Part shown: one piece after another, positions 25,219-33,467 of the stretch
Layout: the number at the start of each line of letters is the position of its first letter
Position numbering within the stretch: the stretch's first letter is position 1
Origin: an uncultured Ruminococcus sp.
GTDB lineage: Bacteria; Bacillota; Clostridia; Oscillospirales; Ruminococcaceae
NCBI RefSeq assembly: GCF_902762735.1
Contig: NZ_CACWPP010000005.1
Span: 1 to 64,000 of the forward strand
DNA: 64,000 nucleotides
Direction of reading: 5' to 3'
Notes under the pieces: generated by a model
Databases searched by the model: none
Seen by the model: only the letters and a program-made list of their open reading frames with translations
Told to the model about the DNA's origin: nothing
Program-made: the position numbers and the translations under genes

Positions 25219-25254
25219 AAAAAAACACCCGTCGGAGTTTTCCCCGACGGGTGT
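25219..25254 (-). terminator. Terminator on the minus strand downstream of the DIP1984-like gene
   Basis: ACACCCGTCGG pairs with CCGACGGGTGT; seven T follow on the minus strand. The 270 bases between this and the gene end (25255-25524) contain no recognised gene or repeat. Confidence 0.8.
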
Positions 25255-25524
25255 GCCGCTTATGACCGTGCTTCTGCGGCAGCAGCTTTTCTGCCTGACC
25301 TGCGCTAAATTACTTATAAGAAAGTATCCGTTTACATACACAGACCTTGTACCTTTACATATAACGACAAAAAATAACTATCAGCATCCTAGATCCTCAT
25401 ATCATTGAACCCGAACCTATTCAAAAACCGAACCTGTTAAATATCTCAAAATGCAGGGGGTAGCGGAAAATCTTTTCAGCAGCGCGTGACGGGGCTTGCC
25501 CGCCTCAGCGCCGCTTATCAACTT

Positions 25525-26028
25525 TTACAGTTCGACTTCCAGAGTCACGGTGCTGTTGACCAGATCGAGGGCTGTCTGCAATCTTGCAAGTTCTTCACCT
25601 GCTTTTGCGTAGTCAGCCTTAGCCTGTTCTACATCATAGTTGGCGTAAGTATAGTCGATTATATTGCTGTAACTGCCTGAAGTACAGCGGCGCTTTGGCA
25701 GGACGTTCATCATGCCGTACAGCTTATTGCGCTTTGCACCCAGCTGTGGTATGTACACCAGCGCCTGGTCGATGGTCATACCGAAACCCGGTATCTCGGT
25801 GACAGTATTGAACACGTTGATGGCATGTTTCAGTTTGCGTATCTTCGCATCTATCTCGTCCAGCGCTTCACGAGTTTCTTCGTAGCTGTAATCGGGGCGC
25901 AGTTCTTCTATATCCTCGCCCACTGCGGCGTTGAATTCTTTGGAGTTTCTCTCCTTGTTGGCGATGGTGTTGAACTCTTCGTTGAGCTGTCTCAACAGCT
26001 TTGCAGCTTCTGCCGATGTGATCTTCAT
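25525..26028 (-). CDS. DIP1984-family protein
   Basis: A 167-residue soluble, strongly helical protein with charged heptad-like stretches (residues 1-85 and 125-160), probably coiled coil. The overall pattern (EALDEIDAKIRKLKHAIN, then YIPQLGAKRNKLYGMMN, then a C-terminal helix ending in TLEVEL) resembles the DIP1984 group, sometimes named after septicolysin. Its biochemical role is not known. AAGGAGAG precedes the ATG. Confidence 0.6.
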   Translation of the reverse strand: MKITSAEAAKLLRQLNEEFNTIANKERNSKEFNAAVGEDIEELRPDYSYEETREALDEIDAKIRKLKHAINVFNTVTEIPGFGMTIDQALVYIPQLGAKRNKLYGMMNVLPKRRCTSGSYSNIIDYTYANYDVEQAKADYAKAGEELARLQTALDLVNSTVTLEVEL

Positions 26029-26229
26029 TTAACATCTCTCCTTTCAAACTTTCGTCCCTTGCGATGTTTAAAGTATAGCACACCCGAACGCATTTTTCAA
26101 CTAATTTTTTCTGCGAACCACAGAAAGCAGCTTTCAGGAAATGCAGAGGTCAGCACAGTCATTACGTTGGCAGATCATGGCGGGGAAGAATACACAAAAA
26201 TACCGCTTCTGCGGATCTCATTTTCCTGC

Positions 26230-26264
26230 AAAAAAATTCGGGCAGCAGTCACCTGCCGCCCGAC
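26230..26264 (-). terminator. Terminator downstream of the tautomerase gene
   Basis: CGGGCAGCAG.../...CTGCCGCCCG hairpin with a long T-run on the minus strand. It is separated from the gene end by the family A element at 26279-26391, so the element is transcribed as 3' UTR. Confidence 0.75.
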
Positions 26265-26278
26265 TGATATTATATTAT

Positions 26279-26391
26279 GACTATCCCTTTAGCACACCAA
26301 CTAAAAATGCGATGAACCAAAAGATAACCGCCAACTGTATTCAAATCCCGATATAACATCGTTTATTTTGGTGTATCAGCGGAATAATCAC
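26279..26391 (-). mobile_element. MITE-like element, family A, copy 6 (reverse orientation)
   Basis: A 113-bp copy lacking the GC hairpin. The left end reads GACTATCCCTTTAGCACACC, the right end TGGTGTATCAGCGGAATAAT. ATTATATTAT is directly repeated at 26269-26278 and 26392-26401, a 10-bp likely target duplication. The right repeat touches the stop codon of the tautomerase gene. Confidence 0.8.
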
Positions 26392-26400
26392 ATTATATTA

Positions 26401-26742
26401 TCAGAAATTTGCGCCGTTCCAGCCCCAGTCAGCTGTTTCGGCATAGCTGACATATATCCTAGACGGGCTGATACCCAATTCGTCGCCCAGTATCTCTGAT
26501 ATTTTGCCTGTCAGCTTGTTTTTGGCGGAACTGTCAGCGCTTCCGTAGATGCTTACCTGCACCATAGCGGCAGGGTCGGCAGTACCCTTGAAATACAGCT
26601 TGAATTCAGGCTCGATGCCCACCATCAGCCAGCTTTCGGACTTACCCGGTATGGCAGTTATTGCCTGTCCCATAGCGGTCTTGATGACCTCTTCCTTTTC
26701 GGCAGCGACTGCAACGTTTGTCTTGATGTCAATGAATGGCAT
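26401..26742 (-). CDS. MIF-like tautomerase family protein
   Basis: A 113-residue protein of the tautomerase/macrophage migration inhibitory factor-like superfamily. It starts MPFIDIKTN, giving the N-terminal Pro used as catalytic base after Met removal. Further fit: SWLMVGIEPEFKLYFKG and GISPSRIYVSYAETADWGWNG near the C-terminus. The in vivo substrate of bacterial members is usually unknown. AAAGGAGG precedes the ATG. The nitroreductase gene lies upstream on the same strand. Confidence 0.82.
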   Translation of the reverse strand: MPFIDIKTNVAVAAEKEEVIKTAMGQAITAIPGKSESWLMVGIEPEFKLYFKGTADPAAMVQVSIYGSADSSAKNKLTGKISEILGDELGISPSRIYVSYAETADWGWNGANF

Positions 26743-26788
26743 GGTTTATTCCTCCTTTATAATGACCCTCAGCGGGGTATTTTGTCTG

Positions 26789-27316
26789 TTATTTTATGTA
26801 GTAAACGTAATTTTCCTTGCGGGGCTTATCGGCGGGGTAGTCGCCCTTGATGTGACCTATAACGCAGTGGCCGATGCCCTCATAGTCGCCCTCTATGCCC
26901 AGTTCTTTGAGGATAGCTTTGCACTCATCAGTCTCAAACTCCTCTTTTGCGCGGTGTATCCAACAGCTTCCCAGCCCTTGGTCGTGAGCGGCAAGCATCA
27001 GATTGCCCATGACAAGGCTTCCGTCATAAATGTACGTGGGAGCGCTCTTGTCTGCCAGAACTATCAGCACTGCGGGTGCGCCGTAAAACGGGTCAAAACT
27101 TTCGTCCTTGCCCATGAACTTTGCATTCATAACAGCCAGCTTATCCCTCAGCGCCTTGTTGGTAACGGCGATGATTATGGGCGACTGTCTGTTCATGCCT
27201 GTGGCGGCGTATGTACCCGCCTTGACTATCTCGGCTATCTGCTCATCAGTGGGCATCTCATCGGTGAAAGCCCTCACGCTTCGTCTTGTTACCATGTTTT
27301 CGATAACTTTGCTCAT
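26789..27316 (-). CDS. Nitroreductase-family FMN protein
   Basis: A 175-residue FMN-dependent oxidoreductase. N-terminal TRRSVRAFTDEMP holds the Arg-Arg/Ser FMN-phosphate contacts. GLGSCWIHRAKEEF and GIGHCVIGHIKGDYP are the later family blocks. Likely reduces nitro-aromatics or quinones with NAD(P)H; the physiological substrate is unknown. AAGGAG precedes the ATG. A hairpin CCCCGAAATATCGGGG lies between it and the upstream membrane-protein gene. Confidence 0.88.
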   Translation of the reverse strand: MSKVIENMVTRRSVRAFTDEMPTDEQIAEIVKAGTYAATGMNRQSPIIIAVTNKALRDKLAVMNAKFMGKDESFDPFYGAPAVLIVLADKSAPTYIYDGSLVMGNLMLAAHDQGLGSCWIHRAKEEFETDECKAILKELGIEGDYEGIGHCVIGHIKGDYPADKPRKENYVYYIK

Positions 27317-27357
27317 TATAAGTTCTCCTTTTTATCCCCGAAATATCGGGGGCTTTT

Positions 27358-28101
27358 TTATTCCGCGAACAGCTGTACCCTGCCGTTTCCGACTATGACT
27401 GCCTCATTGTGCGGGCGGTTGAGAGCGAGGTTCGTGTTTATGACATATATCTTTGCGCCGCTCTCATTTCCGTCCCAGATCGCAGACATCTTCCCAACTT
27501 CAATGTGTGGATCTGATATATCTGTATCAGGCGCAAGTTCAGTTCCATAGCCTGCGGGGTCAAAACTTTCGTCTGTCTGATATTCCTCCAGAGGTATGAT
27601 ATATTTCGCCCGCTCTTTGCCGAATTCTTCCCACTTTGCGCACTCTTCATCACTGCACTCAAAGCCTGCTGTGAAGAAGCCTGTACCCTGCATTATCGTG
27701 GGCACATAACCCATGCGGCAGTTTTTGGCGCTGTCGGGCAGTTCTTTCGGGAACCATTCGGGCAGAGTCGAAGTATGGCGCATCTCCACGTAGCTTCTTT
27801 CAAACGGGTAGCGCCAGCCGCCTGTTTTCGCCATAGACAGGAAAGGGAAGAGGTTCATCAGCCCCGCGACCAGAACGAAAATTATTATCCGCTTGGTATT
27901 TTCCTGCCAGTCTGTGATGCCTTTTTTGCGCTTTGATCTCATCAGCAGCAGCCAGACGATCCCCAGCACTGCTATCGCATAGCCTGTGCTTGCACCAAAC
28001 AATATTATGAGAAGCACCGCAAGCATCATCACCACCGCGATGAACACTGTTTCAACGATATAACTTTTTGTCCCTTTTATGCTTTTGTTCTCTTCATTCA
28101 T
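27358..28101 (-). CDS. Membrane protein of unknown function
   Basis: A 247-residue protein with three hydrophobic helices in the first 90 residues, then a soluble C-terminal domain (about 95-247) rich in acidic and aromatic residues and containing CRMGYVPTIMQGTGFFTAGF with two nearby Cys. By hydropathy the C-terminal part is probably outside. No family recognised. It follows degV on the same strand by 17 bases. Confidence 0.6.
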   Translation of the reverse strand: MNEENKSIKGTKSYIVETVFIAVVMMLAVLLIILFGASTGYAIAVLGIVWLLLMRSKRKKGITDWQENTKRIIIFVLVAGLMNLFPFLSMAKTGGWRYPFERSYVEMRHTSTLPEWFPKELPDSAKNCRMGYVPTIMQGTGFFTAGFECSDEECAKWEEFGKERAKYIIPLEEYQTDESFDPAGYGTELAPDTDISDPHIEVGKMSAIWDGNESGAKIYVINTNLALNRPHNEAVIVGNGRVQLFAE

Positions 28102-28118
28102 ATCTTTTTCCCCGCTGT

Positions 28119-28991
28119 TTACTTTTTCTGCGACTTGAATATAACGCCGACCACCTTAGGTCCTGCGTTAACTGCCACCTCAGAACCTATACGGTAGGTA
28201 TCAGCGGGAGGGTAGCCGACTTTCTTTGTCATAGCCTGCACCATTTCATCGCGCACAGCTTCATCACTGCCGTAAACTATGCAGTAGGGGGTCTTGGGTA
28301 TCTGTTCACCGACTGTCAGTTCGAGTATCTTCGGCACAAGCGCTTTGTCGCCGCGCACCTTTGACTCGGTGGTGATGCTGTTATGCTGTATGCGCGATAC
28401 AGGTCTGAGACCCATTATCTCGCCCACAAAAGCCGCCGCCGCAGGTATCCTGCCCGACTTTTTCGCATACTGTAACGAATACATGCCGAAGAATATCACG
28501 CAGTTATTCACCCAGTCGCGGATAAAACTCTCTATCTCGCTGACAGATGCGCCTTTCTGCGCCTTTTTAGCGGCTTCCACCACAGCATAGCCGTAACCGC
28601 CCGTGTAGCCCTTGCCGTCTATGTTGATAATATTGAACTTGCCCTTAGCTTCGGGAATCTCCTCAAAAAACTGTTCTGCCGCCATTACAGCGTTATTGTA
28701 GGTGGAAGAACCCTTTGAATTTATGCTGACATATATGACATCGGTGTAACCCTGCTGATACAGCGCCTTGAAATGCTCGGTAAACTCATAGGCTGTTATC
28801 TGCGAGGTAACGGGTATGCCGTCATACTCGTCCATCATCTTATAGAACTTTTCGTTGTCGAAATCTACACGGCTGGTGTAGCTGTTATCGCCCAGCGCCA
28901 CCTTGAACGATACCACATGTATATCGTACTTCTTTTCGTTCTCAGCAGATATATCACTTGCTGAGTCGGTCATTATCTTGATCTTTGACAT
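28119..28991 (-). CDS. DegV-family fatty-acid-binding protein
   Basis: A 290-residue DegV protein. Members bind a fatty acid, and some (FakB) present it to the kinase FakA for phosphorylation. Family blocks: KIMTDSASDIS at the N-terminus, GIPVTSQITAYEFTEHF, VIYVSINSKGSSTYNNAV and SLQYAKKSGRIPAAAAFVG. Substrate choice cannot be read. It follows the three paralogous membrane-protein genes with a one-base gap, suggesting one transcript. No fakA is in the window. Confidence 0.88.
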   Translation of the reverse strand: MSKIKIMTDSASDISAENEKKYDIHVVSFKVALGDNSYTSRVDFDNEKFYKMMDEYDGIPVTSQITAYEFTEHFKALYQQGYTDVIYVSINSKGSSTYNNAVMAAEQFFEEIPEAKGKFNIINIDGKGYTGGYGYAVVEAAKKAQKGASVSEIESFIRDWVNNCVIFFGMYSLQYAKKSGRIPAAAAFVGEIMGLRPVSRIQHNSITTESKVRGDKALVPKILELTVGEQIPKTPYCIVYGSDEAVRDEMVQAMTKKVGYPPADTYRIGSEVAVNAGPKVVGVIFKSQKK

Positions 28992-28992
28992 C

Positions 28993-29484
28993 TTAGTTTT
29001 CCTCCTGAATATTCATTTTACTTTCTATATAACGCTTTAACTGCGAAAATTTGCTGTTATCAAACTGTACTTCAGCATACATGGGTAGGTCAATTTTGTC
29101 GTAGTTAACGGGTATAGCCGCTGAGAAACAAATTTCTTCGTTATCGTTCAAGATAAAATGTATCGTTTCTTCCCATTTTGTGCCGCCCCTTGTGATGAAA
29201 CAGCGCCTTGTCACTTTGATGTAACTTATTTCCCGATACATTATCGTCTTATTTTTCGGCAGAATGGTTCTGCTGAAAATGACCTTGTCATCTTTTGCAT
29301 CATAATTCCATATGGAATAATAAGATATGAATAATCCCGGTATGCTGATACATAACACGACTCCTGCAAGGCTGTAAAGATATGCAGACCACTCCCGGTC
29401 AGGAAGTAAGAATAATAATGACAATGCTGTCAGCAGAACAAACAGATATATCCACTTTGAAGTATGGTTAAATTCTGCTTTCAT
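28993..29484 (-). CDS. Membrane protein with PH-like soluble domain, paralogue 3
   Basis: A 163-residue protein. Two hydrophobic segments (about 12-29 and 33-55) are followed by a beta-rich domain and a C-terminal helix FSQLKRYIESKMN. It shares this layout and C-terminal helix with the two genes upstream (29481-29978, 29980-30486). Its start overlaps the end of the preceding gene by four bases. Function unknown; the soluble part resembles bacterial PH-like domains in strand pattern only. Confidence 0.65.
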   Translation of the reverse strand: MKAEFNHTSKWIYLFVLLTALSLLFLLPDREWSAYLYSLAGVVLCISIPGLFISYYSIWNYDAKDDKVIFSRTILPKNKTIMYREISYIKVTRRCFITRGGTKWEETIHFILNDNEEICFSAAIPVNYDKIDLPMYAEVQFDNSKFSQLKRYIESKMNIQEEN

Positions 29485-29978
29485 GCCATTTTGTCCTCGA
29501 TAAATGCTTTTAGCCTTGAAAAGGCGCTGTTCTCCGTCTGCTTTTGCAGATAATTCGGGTCTTTGAGTATCGCTTCAAAGTCTATATCCAGATTGCCGCC
29601 AAAAACATATTCCTTTTCACCATCACAATGAAAAGATATGACTTCCGCATAATGCCTGTTCACCCCGCCGCGACCGCGCATCTCCCGCAGCTCAGCATTT
29701 ACCTCTATGCTTTTTATGATTTCATATGGTATAACTGTCTTTTTCAGCAGATAGCGGAATGTTACGGCGCGTTCATCGGCAGAAAAACTCGCCTTGCATG
29801 TATACAGTATGACAAGCATTATGGCAAAGACCAGAATAGAGAACAGCATGCCGATCATGGTGTCATAGGTCAGCACAGCGATCATCAATGGAACGCCAAA
29901 GAATACCATTGTCCCCAAACAGCCCATGACCTGACCATCTTCCTTGCTTGCAAAATCGTGATTGTAGTTTTCTTTCAT
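29481..29978 (-). CDS. Membrane protein with PH-like soluble domain, paralogue 2
   Basis: A 165-residue protein with two hydrophobic segments (about 18-60), then beta-rich sequence containing VIPYEIIKSIEVNAELREM and EVISFHCDGEKEYVFGG. The C-terminus NSAFSRLKAFIEDKMA is nearly the same as in the upstream paralogue. It lies one base after that gene. Function unknown. Confidence 0.65.
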   Translation of the reverse strand: MKENYNHDFASKEDGQVMGCLGTMVFFGVPLMIAVLTYDTMIGMLFSILVFAIMLVILYTCKASFSADERAVTFRYLLKKTVIPYEIIKSIEVNAELREMRGRGGVNRHYAEVISFHCDGEKEYVFGGNLDIDFEAILKDPNYLQKQTENSAFSRLKAFIEDKMA

Positions 29979-29979
29979 C

Positions 29980-30486
29980 TCAGAGATACCTCTTGCTTTC
30001 GATGAAGTATTTCAGTCTTGAAAAGGCGCTGTTCGCCTTGTCCTCTGAGGTGACCCCCGTTGAACCCTGTATATATGTCAGGCTTTTGCGGGAGGGTTCT
30101 ACCATTCCCGCAAAGGAATGATCGCCGTCCTCGCAGTGGAAAGTTATTATTTCTGCAACATATGAATATTCGCGTCTGTCACGGCGGTATGTTCTTTTTT
30201 CGGTTTGTATGTCGATGCTTCTTATTGAAGAATATGGTATTTTCTTTCTGAATACTCTGCCGAACGTGACTGCGTTATCATCTGCGGTAAATTCCGATGT
30301 CCAGAATGGGAACAGTGCGCAGTAAAACATGGCACCCAGACTTAATATCATGTACAGGTCAAGGTTTTTGCCCGTCCTGTCAGAGTAGATCTTTAAAACA
30401 CATGCTATCGCAAGAAAAACGATGCACGCCACAAGCAGAAGAGCCTTATTTCTGCTTACGGTATCTTTTTTGTATTTTTCTTTCAT
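29980..30486 (-). CDS. Membrane protein with PH-like soluble domain, paralogue 1
   Basis: A 168-residue protein with two hydrophobic segments (about 12-30 and 39-60), then KIPYSSIRSIDIQTEKR and AEIITFHCEDGDHSFAG, then the shared C-terminal helix NSAFSRLKYFIESKRYL. AGAAGGAG precedes the ATG. First of three tandem paralogues. The downstream degV suggests a membrane or lipid link, but this is only positional. Confidence 0.65.
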   Translation of the reverse strand: MKEKYKKDTVSRNKALLLVACIVFLAIACVLKIYSDRTGKNLDLYMILSLGAMFYCALFPFWTSEFTADDNAVTFGRVFRKKIPYSSIRSIDIQTEKRTYRRDRREYSYVAEIITFHCEDGDHSFAGMVEPSRKSLTYIQGSTGVTSEDKANSAFSRLKYFIESKRYL

Positions 30487-30507
30487 TTTGTTTCTCCTTC
30501 TGGTATG

Positions 30508-31080
30508 TCAGTCCCAGGTATATTTTGTCAGCTTTCCCTCTCTGCCGAGATCGGGGTAATCCCACTGACGCAGTACCTCATAGGTCGCTATCGCCACCGA
30601 ATTTGAAAGGTTAAGGCTTCTCAGCGTGTTTCGCATGGGTATGCGCACGCATTCTTCGGGGTGTGCATACAGCAGTTCTTCGGGCAGACCCGCATCTTCT
30701 CTGCCGAAAACTATGTAAACGGGCTTGTCTTGGGGGTATACCGCATCTGAGTGTACTTTTCTGCCCTTTGTGGTGAAGAAATAGAACTCGCCCTCGTTCT
30801 TCGCAAAGAAGTCCTCCAAGTTATCATAATAGTATATATCCAGTTTATCCCAATAGTCAAGACCTGCGCGTTTCAGCTTTTTATCGTCTATCTCAAAGCC
30901 GAAAGGTCTTACCATGTGCAGTGCCGCGCCCGTTACGGCGCAGGTGCGGGAGATGTTGCCTGTGTTATGCGGTATGCGGGGTTCTACCAGCACAATGTTC
31001 AGCCTGTGTGCCCTTTTGGGGGAATTTTCGGGCGGCTGATGTTCCTGCGAAAGGGCATTTACGTTATCCTGCTTCATCAT
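30508..31080 (-). CDS. trmL: tRNA (cytidine/uridine(34)-2'-O)-methyltransferase
   Basis: A SPOUT-class enzyme that methylates the ribose of the wobble base in certain tRNAs. Family motifs: NIVLVEPRIPHNTGNISRTC, VFGREDAGLPEELL and IPMRNTLRSLNLSNSVAIA. The start is taken at ATG 31080, which overlaps the pyridoxamine-kinase stop (ATGA); an in-frame start at 31122 would overlap that gene by 46 bases. With this start the protein has 190 residues, including a 25-residue N-terminal tail not typical of TrmL. Confidence 0.88.
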   Translation of the reverse strand: MMKQDNVNALSQEHQPPENSPKRAHRLNIVLVEPRIPHNTGNISRTCAVTGAALHMVRPFGFEIDDKKLKRAGLDYWDKLDIYYYDNLEDFFAKNEGEFYFFTTKGRKVHSDAVYPQDKPVYIVFGREDAGLPEELLYAHPEECVRIPMRNTLRSLNLSNSVAIATYEVLRQWDYPDLGREGKLTKYTWD

Positions 31081-31937
31081 AGTATCGAATAATCGTCCAA
31101 CTGCTGGTAGCTTGTGAGCCACGGCAGCTGACCCTCCAGCATAAGGCCCTCAGTCCACGGCTGCTGATAGCTGTATGTTATCTTGACATTCAGTTCACTG
31201 AAAGCAGTCGCGCGGTTCATGGCTATGGGCAGGCTGTCGCCCTTTAACAGCGAACCTATCAGCACACTGGTGAAAATATCGCCCGTACCCGAATAGTGTG
31301 CGCCCCTTACATAGTCATTGCGTATCTTCCAGAAGCTGTTAGTAGCCTTGTCATAGCCGATGGTGTGCATGCCGCCGCCCGCCAGATTTACGCTGGTTAT
31401 AACGACGGTCTTAGCGCCCTGTTCGGAAAGCCTTACCAGCCACGACCTTGCATCGCTGCTGCCCAGCGGGTTAGCGGGGTAGTCCTCACCGAGAAGTATT
31501 GCGGCTTCAGTGATATTCGGCGTGATTATATCTGCCACAGCAACCAATTCGCCCATGCGCTTGCAGAGTTCGCCCGTATATGTGGCATAGCTTTTGCCGT
31601 CATCACCCATCACAGGGTCAACGACTTTCAGCGCATCGGGGAAGGCAGAGAAAAATTCCAAACAATGGTCTATCTGCTCAGCCGAAGCGAGAAAACCGCT
31701 GTAAATGCAGTCAAAATGTGTGCCCATGCGCTTGTAGTGTTCAAGGGCGGGGTGTATGAAATCGGTGAGGTCACGAATAACGAACTCACTGTAACCCGTG
31801 TGGGCGCTCAGCACCGCCGTCGGTACAGGACAGACCTGCACCCCCATAGCGGAGAGTGTGGGGATTATAACTGTCAGCGAGCATCTGCCCAGCCCTGACA
31901 GGTCTTGTATAGCGGCAACTCTTTTGCAGCCAATCAT
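31077..31937 (-). CDS. Pyridoxamine/pyridoxal kinase
   Basis: Phosphorylates vitamin B6 vitamers in the PLP salvage route. The 286-residue ribokinase-fold protein starts with QDLSGLGRCSLTVIIPTLSA, has VVDPVMGDDGKSYATY for Mg/ATP, and YSGTGDIFTSVLIGSLL with the catalytic Asp. It resembles the PdxY-type group. AAGGTAAG precedes the ATG. It is coupled to trmL by a four-base overlap. A family A element lies just upstream of its start. Confidence 0.88.
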   Translation of the reverse strand: MIGCKRVAAIQDLSGLGRCSLTVIIPTLSAMGVQVCPVPTAVLSAHTGYSEFVIRDLTDFIHPALEHYKRMGTHFDCIYSGFLASAEQIDHCLEFFSAFPDALKVVDPVMGDDGKSYATYTGELCKRMGELVAVADIITPNITEAAILLGEDYPANPLGSSDARSWLVRLSEQGAKTVVITSVNLAGGGMHTIGYDKATNSFWKIRNDYVRGAHYSGTGDIFTSVLIGSLLKGDSLPIAMNRATAFSELNVKITYSYQQPWTEGLMLEGQLPWLTSYQQLDDYSIL

Positions 31938-31963
31938 TTTACTTACCTTCTTTTATTTATATT

Positions 31964-32131
31964 TGTGATTGTGGTTATCCCGCTGATACACCAAAATAAA
32001 CGATGTTATATCGGGAACCAAATACAGTTGGCGGTTATCTTTCCGCCGACTGCGTCGGGGGAAGATAACATCAACTCAGTTTTTCCTCATTGATAAAGGT
32101 ATTTTGCAGTGGTGTGCTAAAGGGATAGTCA
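31964..32131 (+). mobile_element. MITE-like element, family A, copy 7
   Basis: A 168-bp copy with ends GTGGTTATCCCGCTGATACA and TGGTGTGCTAAAGGGATAGT. The centre is like copy 1, including TTGATAAAGGT. TATTTATATT is directly repeated at 31954-31963 and 32132-32141, a 10-bp likely target duplication. It lies between the lipid kinase and the pyridoxamine kinase genes, close to the start of the latter. Confidence 0.8.
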
Positions 32132-32175
32132 TATTTATATTCTGTCATGCCGTTCTTTACAGCGGCAGACGACCT

Positions 32176-33204
32176 TTATTCATCTTTATCGTCAGTATCA
32201 TCTGACAGCCCGTTAGCGTCCGCCTGCACTTTGAAGTATTCCTCAGCGCTTTGCTTCAGCAGTTTTTCGGCGGGGGCTTGCAGTCTGACGAATTCCTGCT
32301 CGGCGGTTATCTCGTTAAAGCCTATTTTCAGGCGTATCGCCTGTTTGAGGTTGACTATCTCAACCTCGTCATGCACGCCGCCCGACTCACCGTCCAGCGA
32401 CCATGCCAGCGGCTGTTTGCTCTTTATAGTAAGTCTGGAGGTCTTGAAAGTCACAAAATGCGGACCTGTCAGCTTATTTATGGCGGCATCTGCCAGTATA
32501 CTGCTGAGTACTATGGGGTTGCCCGGTGTTCTTATAAGGCAGACCTCGAAAAGACCGTCATCATAGCAGACACCGTGCTGAATGAAATTCTTCATGCCAG
32601 CGATGGACTGCGAGTTTGAGATAAGACCCAGCGCAAAACTGCCCTCGATGGTCTCGCCGTCATGTTCGATGACGAGGTCATAGCCGCGTATCTCGTTAAG
32701 GCGGCGAAGGGCTTCCACCAGGTAAGCCGCGTGACCGAACTTATTTTTATACTCCTGCGGAGTTTCGTATGACACCGCCGTAAAAGCGCCGAAAGCCGCC
32801 ACGTAGACGAAATTCGTATCGCCGTTGAACAGCCCGATGTCATAGTCAAAGAAAACGCCGTGTACGATGGCGTTGGCGCACTCAACGGGATTGCGGGGCA
32901 GTCCCAGTGACATAGCGACATCGTTGGTAGAACCTGCGGGTATATATCCCAGCGGGACTTTCTTATCAAGCCCTATCATGGCAGACACAGCCTCACTGAG
33001 AGTGCCGTCACCGCCGCTGGCTACCACGAGATCGTAACTGCCTGCTTCCTCATGCAGTTTTCGCCCGCCGTCACCTGCATATTGTGTGGGGTAAACGGTA
33101 ACGTCATAACCCTCTTGGGTGAATATATCTATTATATTGAAAAGTTCGTTCTTTATCTGCCCTTTTCCCGCAAAAGGATTGAACACAAAAAGCAGTTTTT
33201 TCAT
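32176..33204 (-). CDS. Diacylglycerol kinase-family lipid kinase
   Basis: A 342-residue soluble lipid kinase (YegS/DagK/sphingosine-kinase-like). LLFVFNPFAGKGQ, the nucleotide motif VVASGGDGTLSEAVS, and GYIPAGSTNDVAMSLGLP are the diagnostic blocks. The C-terminal beta-sandwich follows, with SLDGES. An acidic tail (last 15 residues, DDTDDKDE) is unusual. The substrate may be diacylglycerol or another lipid; no further clue in the sequence. Confidence 0.9.
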   Translation of the reverse strand: MKKLLFVFNPFAGKGQIKNELFNIIDIFTQEGYDVTVYPTQYAGDGGRKLHEEAGSYDLVVASGGDGTLSEAVSAMIGLDKKVPLGYIPAGSTNDVAMSLGLPRNPVECANAIVHGVFFDYDIGLFNGDTNFVYVAAFGAFTAVSYETPQEYKNKFGHAAYLVEALRRLNEIRGYDLVIEHDGETIEGSFALGLISNSQSIAGMKNFIQHGVCYDDGLFEVCLIRTPGNPIVLSSILADAAINKLTGPHFVTFKTSRLTIKSKQPLAWSLDGESGGVHDEVEIVNLKQAIRLKIGFNEITAEQEFVRLQAPAEKLLKQSAEEYFKVQADANGLSDDTDDKDE

Positions 33205-33287
33205 TATATCCCTCCATCTTGTAGAAGATCAAATGTTGAATGTGATGAAAATGTCGGCACATTTATTGTGCGGATATACCTATTTAA

Positions 33288-33316
33288 ATTTTAACACTAA
33301 CGCCATCTGTTGTCAA
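33288..33316 (-). promoter_or_regulatory. Promoter of the lipid kinase gene
   Basis: Minus-strand TTGACA (33316-33311) and TAAAAT (33293-33288) with a 17-base spacer, about 85 bases upstream of the start. Confidence 0.75.
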
Positions 33317-33467
33317 GAGAATATCTGTTAATTACGCGGGTAATTTCCCCGACATGACTTTCACCGAATGCCTATATTTTTCACACAAATTTCACTGCCT
33401 GCTTTAGGTTGGTTTAAGTCAAGTGCGGTATACTTTAGTCAACATAAAGAAAGCGAGGTAAGACCTT

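Noticed and set aside
27330..27352. Terminator between the nitroreductase and membrane-protein genes
   Set aside because: The CCCCGAAATATCGGGG hairpin has its T-run on the plus strand, where no gene ends; on the minus strand it overlaps the next ribosome site, so termination is unlikely.
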